From: Epiperipatus broadwayi
Taxonomy: Eukaryota > Onychophora > Udeonychophora > Euonychophora > Peripatidae
Reading direction: 5' to 3'
Assembly (NCBI GenBank): GCA_028023455.1
Contig: JAQFVV010012405.1
Location: 5,353,334-5,417,333 of the forward strand
Length of the DNA: 64,000 nucleotides
Each line of letters begins with the position of its first letter. The stretch's first letter is position 1. The notes beneath the pieces are model-generated. The model ran no database searches, was not told the DNA's origin, and saw only the letters and a program-made list of their open reading frames with translations. A program made the position numbers and the translations under genes. Positions 59,430-64,000 of the stretch are shown here, piece by piece.

Positions 59430-60410
59430 AACTCTTAGTGTCCTCTCCTGCGGATACTCTAACATTATTTAAAAAATTACACCGACAGATCGTCCTCCAC
59501 CCTCTTCCAGTTCATGGATAGCATCCCTAATACAACACCTACAACTTTATAACCCGATAATACCCTTTAACCTTAACCAAAAAATCACCTTATGGGAAGC
59601 ATACAATATAATAAACTATAATCAACAACCCATTAAAACCAGCCTAAAAGTAACCAACCAAAGACTCGTTACACTCTTCAAAAGATGGAGTCTGGAACCC
59701 AAATTCCTTGACTTCATCATTAAAATAAATCTTAATGCACTACCCACGAATTGGTTTCTTTATCACCGAAGAGGTTTTACCAGCATTGACCCTATATGTG
59801 GTCTGTGTGCTCGTGAAGATAAAACCATAGACCATATTATACACCGGTGCCCAAGACTTAATTATAATCAATTCCAACATAAGACCTGATATGATTTTCT
59901 CACTTGAAAATGCCATTCATTTTTCAATAATAAGGCTTTCTACCTTTGTCCTTTATTCCATATGGATAGTGAGATGCAAAAGTCTCATGGAATTACCCCC
60001 GCCACAAATCATACCATTGTTTTATCAAACGCTCAAAAAAAATCAAGAAACGTGACCAGCTCCTTGCCTCCAGTAAAGTCTTTGCTGACACCTGGTCTTT
60101 AATTGCTTTTTCCTTTTCCTGATTATCAATTCCCACCTACCCAGCATTATAGAATAGTCAATTATAAAAGAAAATATTCATGTTCATATTAAAAATGCTA
60201 ATACCATTAAACAAGTTCTTAGAATCTCTTCACTATACCTAACCACATAAGAGTATAACAGTTGTGCTCTCATAACATAATCTAGCCAGATGACAAATAG
60301 AACATCACATAATCATATTATTGTACAATTTATTCATTTATTTATCCTTTATTAGTATGTAATCACTATTTATTGTTAATAAAATTTTTATTGAAATGAA
60401 CTCTTAGTGT
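59430..60410 (+). mobile_element. 5'-truncated LINE insertion with 12-bp target duplication
   Basis: The insert 59442-60398 is flanked by 'aactcttagtgt' at 59430-59441 and 60399-60410. It begins in frame with SPADTLTLFKKLHRQIVLHP. After a shift, a long open stretch from about 59560 reads ITLWEAYNIINYNQQPIKTS, LKVTNQRLVTLFKRW, FLDFIIKINLNALPTNWFLY, HRRGFTSIDPICGLCARED and TIDHIIHRCPRL (zf-RVT-like C-x2-C-x7-H-x4-C). Later come RDQLLASSKVFADTWSL. It ends in an AATAAAA stretch before the duplication. It lacks the RT domain. Several CpGs survive, which fits a young age. Same family as 13.0-13.7 and 41.1-41.5 kb. Confidence 0.93.
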
Positions 60411-63000
60411 TTTAAAAACCATCACAATATTTCTTTGCTTTAAAATGGATATTACTTAGTTTTCAATGACACAATCTAAATGCTAACAATATAAAATGTA
60501 CACAAAGATTATGTTCACCTACTGGTGTAATTTTGTGAGCTTTATGGATTATATATACACAGGATAAAAATTGGTTCAAGTTCTATAGCATTGTCATGGA
60601 TGAAATTAGCATCTGTTCATTGCAAATATTTTAGGAATTAATTACTCACTCAATGAAAGGATATCTACATTGCATCATCATGAATGTAAATTAGAGTTTG
60701 CATACTTATAACATTATATAGATCAAATATCTGCTAAGTAAAAGAAGATTTGAATATTTTGAAAATATCAAAATCAATAAAATGTGCTTTGAATTTTATA
60801 GCTTTTCATAATATTTATACCTTCTTTGGAATAATGAAATGTCATCAGATTGTGGTTAAAAAAATAGACAGTACTATTTTGAAAATACCATACTTAAAGA
60901 CTATTACCCAAGTCATTTGCTTATATTTATCATTATTATTGCTACATTTTTTCTCTTCATTTAAAATATATAGTATTTATTGATATAAACAATAGTATAA
61001 TTTTAGGTTAAGTAGTGACCTATTTATATACATAAATATAAGAGTTATGTTTTTCTAAGTTTGAATTTATATTTTGCAGCATAGTAATTATTGTTTTAAT
61101 TTAAAATATTATTTTTGCTTTTTTGATTATAAATTAACCTTTGGTATATCACTTATATTAGGAGTTCATAAGGCTTATATCATAATAAGTAATTATTATT
61201 TTTTGTTTTCTTAAATTTATATTAACAAATAAATAGATTCACTTTTATGTATATGTATATTTTATTTTGATTAACTATCTTTTTGTATGAAGTATAAAAA
61301 GAAAATATATCTTAAACTCTCTTTTGTTTTAGAAAGTATAAACATTCTACAACATATTTATGTTACATAAACATGTGTGTTTTGTATTTAGTATCCAATA
61401 GATAGAGATTGATGTGCACTTACCTATTCAAATATAAAATTAATGTTAACTGAAAACCTATTGCATTAAGCAGGATAGGATCGTATGTGTTTATATATTT
61501 TAAATGTTTATTTTCCATAGACAATTTTTTGATTTTAATTTATATCCATTTGTTAATAAATTTGGAATTAATTTACAACAATAAATTTGTTTGGTTGTTA
61601 TTTAATTTTACAATGCAAATTTATTGGTTAATCATATTTGGATGAGATGGTATTCACTAATTGATTATCCCATATATTTTATTAGAAGCAGTTACAAAAT
61701 AATTCAGAAATCAAAACATACAATAGGTAAGAGAATATAATTACATATCACTTTGTTCATATTGAATTTAATGTTTATTATCTGAACAGGTATAGATTTT
61801 TTATATTGCAATAAATTATTTGATTTGACATACTTAAATATTTAAAAAGTAATTAGGAGATTATTGTAATTATTTTATTAGTAACAAGTAACAGTTATAT
61901 TATGATACAAACTAAATATAAATTGATTTGATGACTGATAAAAGTACTAATATGATAATCATTGAAGATGAGTAAAAATAATTGCAATCAAATGTTCATG
62001 TATTTTATTTTAAATCATTATTGATTAAATATTATATTAAGTCAGTATACAGTCATAAAAATCATAATCTTATTCAGCTATATAGCTGGTAATAGTGATA
62101 TATTTTATGCTGTTACAAATTAGTAATCTGCTTTAATTATATTTAAAGTTTGTCAATGTGTATTGTAAATTCATTTTAAATATTACATTTTAATACACAA
62201 ATAATATTTCATATGCTTTGACAGTTATAGTCTAAAGTTTTAACAATTTATCTTTATTAAACTGAAAAGTAATTGGATATGATTTGTCAATTGTGTTTGA
62301 GTAAACATCAAATAAAGGTCTATCATTTATTTTATATATTGTTATAATTGGATATTGAAAATCTTAAGGTTATTTAATAGGATAGTTTTATTTCATAATA
62401 TTTTGGGTTGGTGAAAGTGGAAAAATATGTTAGATTAATTGATTTTGTAATTTTATTAAGCATTTAATCTTATTATACTTGACTTAGTTAATAACAGTAT
62501 ATTAACATTAGTGTAATAATATAGCTGAGTTTGTATTACATTTGAATTTATTTGGTTGTAATTGGAAATTAATTATTCAGTTATTAAGATATCATTGATA
62601 TTTTAGATGCGTAGGGTGTATTAAATTTTTTTGTTTAATCCATTCATGAATTATTTCATTTAAATATAAATAAAATATGTTTGACTTTTGGTATAAGTTT
62701 GTATTCTTATAAACAGTGTTTTGACTCATAAGAAATATTAAGGTTTATCTGTGTAATTCTTTGTCATTATTTTTATTATAAGTGGATTATATAATAGGCA
62801 TATATCATTATTTATAAGATAATGATATTTGGTTTTATTGCTTTATCTTTAATCTATTGCAAATAATGCTCATATTTTAGGGTAGTTTGAAATAATGATT
62901 TTGCTTGTTTTCTATTCATTCTAAATGCTATTTGAATTCATGAGTTTACAACAAAGATTATTATCATTGTTTTATTGAATTAAGTGTTAAATTGTTATTC
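60411..63000. other. AT-rich DNA, no gene seen
   Basis: Nearly CpG-free, T-rich sequence without recognisable gene, RNA or repeat copy. Confidence 0.55.
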
Positions 63001-63029
63001 ATTGATTGATATTCATTTCACTTTAGCTT

Positions 63030-63450
63030 AGTGTTTTCATTCTGTTACAAATGATGCTACACTTCATGGGTATTATTAAATTAGAATTGTTCTTTCTTGG
63101 TTCATATTTTTATTCTATTACAAATGGTGATCAATAATTAGGTTATGACTCAGGATACAGTATGACTCATAATTTTATTCTGTTATAAATGGCATTCAAC
63201 TTCAAAGTATATTTTTATTCAGTTGCAAATGGTGACCAATGATTGGTCTATATTTTCATTCAGATTATAATAAAGTTTTCATTTCCTATAATCATTATAG
63301 TTATTCAATTAAAAATAGTTCCCAAATCTGTGAAGCATTAAAAAAAGAACATATCCTCATTTTTAGTCTGTTACAAATGGTGCTGCAATTCATGGGACAT
63401 CATTAAATCAAGACCATTCCCTCATGGCTCACATATTTAATCTGTTACAA
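63030..63450 (+). repeat. irregularly spaced recurring motif
   Basis: Variants of 'attctgttacaaatggtg' occur at about 63040, 63113, 63177, 63219, 63366 and 63440. 'cttcatggg' / 'attcatggg' plus 'attaaat' follow two of them. A decayed tandem repeat is the likeliest source. Confidence 0.5.
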
Positions 63451-63589
63451 TATATATATTCCACCTTTATTGTTAAAATGAAGTTGTCTTGACAACAGTT
63501 TGAAATTGTTGGTTGTTATTGATATTAGGATTGTTTAAATGTTGACTGATTTTGAATGATATATATATTATCTAGTTTACAAATAAAAT

Positions 63590-63860
63590 TTGTTTACTAA
63601 GATCCAACTTTGAATTTATACATTGCTTGAGTTGGTTTTTTAAATCTAATGTCCCAACTTCTCACTGAAGAGACCCATAGGTCGAAACCGGTCTGGGGAT
63701 GGGGACAATCCAAGATAAAAATGATTTGAATGCCTTCTCTTGTAGTAGCGTTTATCATAAATAAATAAAAAAGCTTGTTTAGAGCTATTAGCACACTCTT
63801 AATTTTACATATTTGTAAGTGCAAGCTATATATAAGTCATGTGATATCTGACTTGTTATT
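63590..63860 (+). repeat. family B repeat with intact hammerhead
   Basis: A plus-strand copy: the hammerhead at its start is followed by 'atgccttctcttgtagtagc', 'gcttgtttagagctattagc' and 'gcaagctatatataagtcat'. The same order occurs inverted at 21.8-22.05 kb. Confidence 0.8.
63651..63706 (+). ncRNA. hammerhead ribozyme, type I, complete (family B)
   Basis: The best ribozyme in the window. CTGAAGA at 63665-63671; helix II GACC/GGTC, 4 perfect bp with loop CATA (63672-63683); GAAA at 63684-63687; helix III ACCGGT, self-complementary; GTC with cleavage expected after C63693. Helix I pairs TTCTCA (63659-63664) with TGGGGA (63694-63699; two G-U) and, after an internal loop, GTCCC (63651-63655) with GGGAC (63702-63706). 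Every consensus core residue is present. The 3-bp loopless helix III implies dimeric action, as for Penelope-type hammerheads. Confidence 0.87.
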
Positions 63861-64000
63861 ATTACTATTAATATTTAATTACATAAAACAGTATTAAAAT
63901 ATTTGTGATTTTTTGTATAATCAATAAAATTCTTATTTCATATCTGACAATTTTACTTATCAATAGAAATCCAATAGGACTAGTGTTTTTTATAATAATA
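63861..64000. other. AT-rich window end
   Basis: Nothing recognisable. Confidence 0.5.

Noticed and set aside
1-64000. Most short open frames on both strands
   Set aside because: They are 60-100 codon frames in AT-rich DNA, rich in I/Y/F/K/N, and many lie inside repeats (for example the recurring 'DTHDHTHVEKIN' peptides are family A translated).

Overview
The window reads as non-coding nuclear DNA of an invertebrate-type animal genome. It is very AT-rich, with long A/T runs and many microsatellites. No open frame exceeds 147 codons, and I see no operons, rRNA or convincing host gene. What can be recognised is mobile-element debris typical of metazoans: Penelope-like elements (PLEs) with GIY-YIG endonuclease, RTE-like and other LINE 3' ends, very short SINEs related to tRNA-Gly(UCC), many foldback (MITE-like) repeats, and one histone H4 pseudogene. 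The phylum cannot be fixed from this sequence alone.

The main observation is that several unrelated repeat families carry hammerhead ribozyme (HHR) motifs. The core is CUGANGA, a helix II hairpin, GAAA, a minimal self-complementary helix III, a cleavage triplet and helix I. Four loci look nearly or fully intact: 63651-63706 (+, family B), 54824-54865 and 21210-21247 (-, family D), and 54374-54417 (+, family A). About a dozen more are decayed relics. Family A is the commonest repeat here. It occurs as head-to-tail units of about 0.3-0.5 kb (35.9-37.1, 44.4-45.0, 50.4-51.0 and 56.9-57.8 kb) and as foldback versions (11.7, 25.0, 43.2, 43.4 and 53.7 kb). Tandem units each with an HHR are the hallmark of non-autonomous 'retrozyme'-type elements. 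PLEs, whose known members also carry HHRs, are present here as the obvious candidate helpers, but only as dead copies.

Layout. 1-9.7 kb: mostly unexplained AT-rich DNA, two family A pieces, a CpG-retaining patch (1.56-2.3 kb), a possible exon (2780-2892) and a coding-like patch (5.5-5.87 kb). 10-20 kb: family A copies, three LINE remnants, a foldback at 17 kb and a SINE. 20-28 kb: HHR families B and D, several foldbacks, a PLE GIY-YIG remnant (24 kb), the H4 pseudogene (26.05-26.30 kb) and a zinc-finger-tailed LINE (27 kb). 29-37 kb: two RTE-like elements tail to tail, two tandem duplications, and a family A array interrupted by an RTE insertion. 37.6-40.2 kb: a PLE whose RT half lies on the minus strand and whose endonuclease half lies on the plus strand. 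41-47 kb: a 5'-truncated LINE with target-site duplication, the best tRNA-Gly-like SINE, a second CpG-retaining region and a SINE with an 18-bp duplication. 50-58 kb: family A arrays, family D and foldbacks. 59.4-60.4 kb: a young LINE insertion with a 12-bp duplication. 60.4-63.6 kb: featureless AT-rich DNA ending at the intact family B ribozyme.

CpG is strongly depleted over most of the window but kept in three patches and in the youngest insertions. The H4 pseudogene and many dead HHRs have lost function mainly through CpG to TpG/CpA changes.
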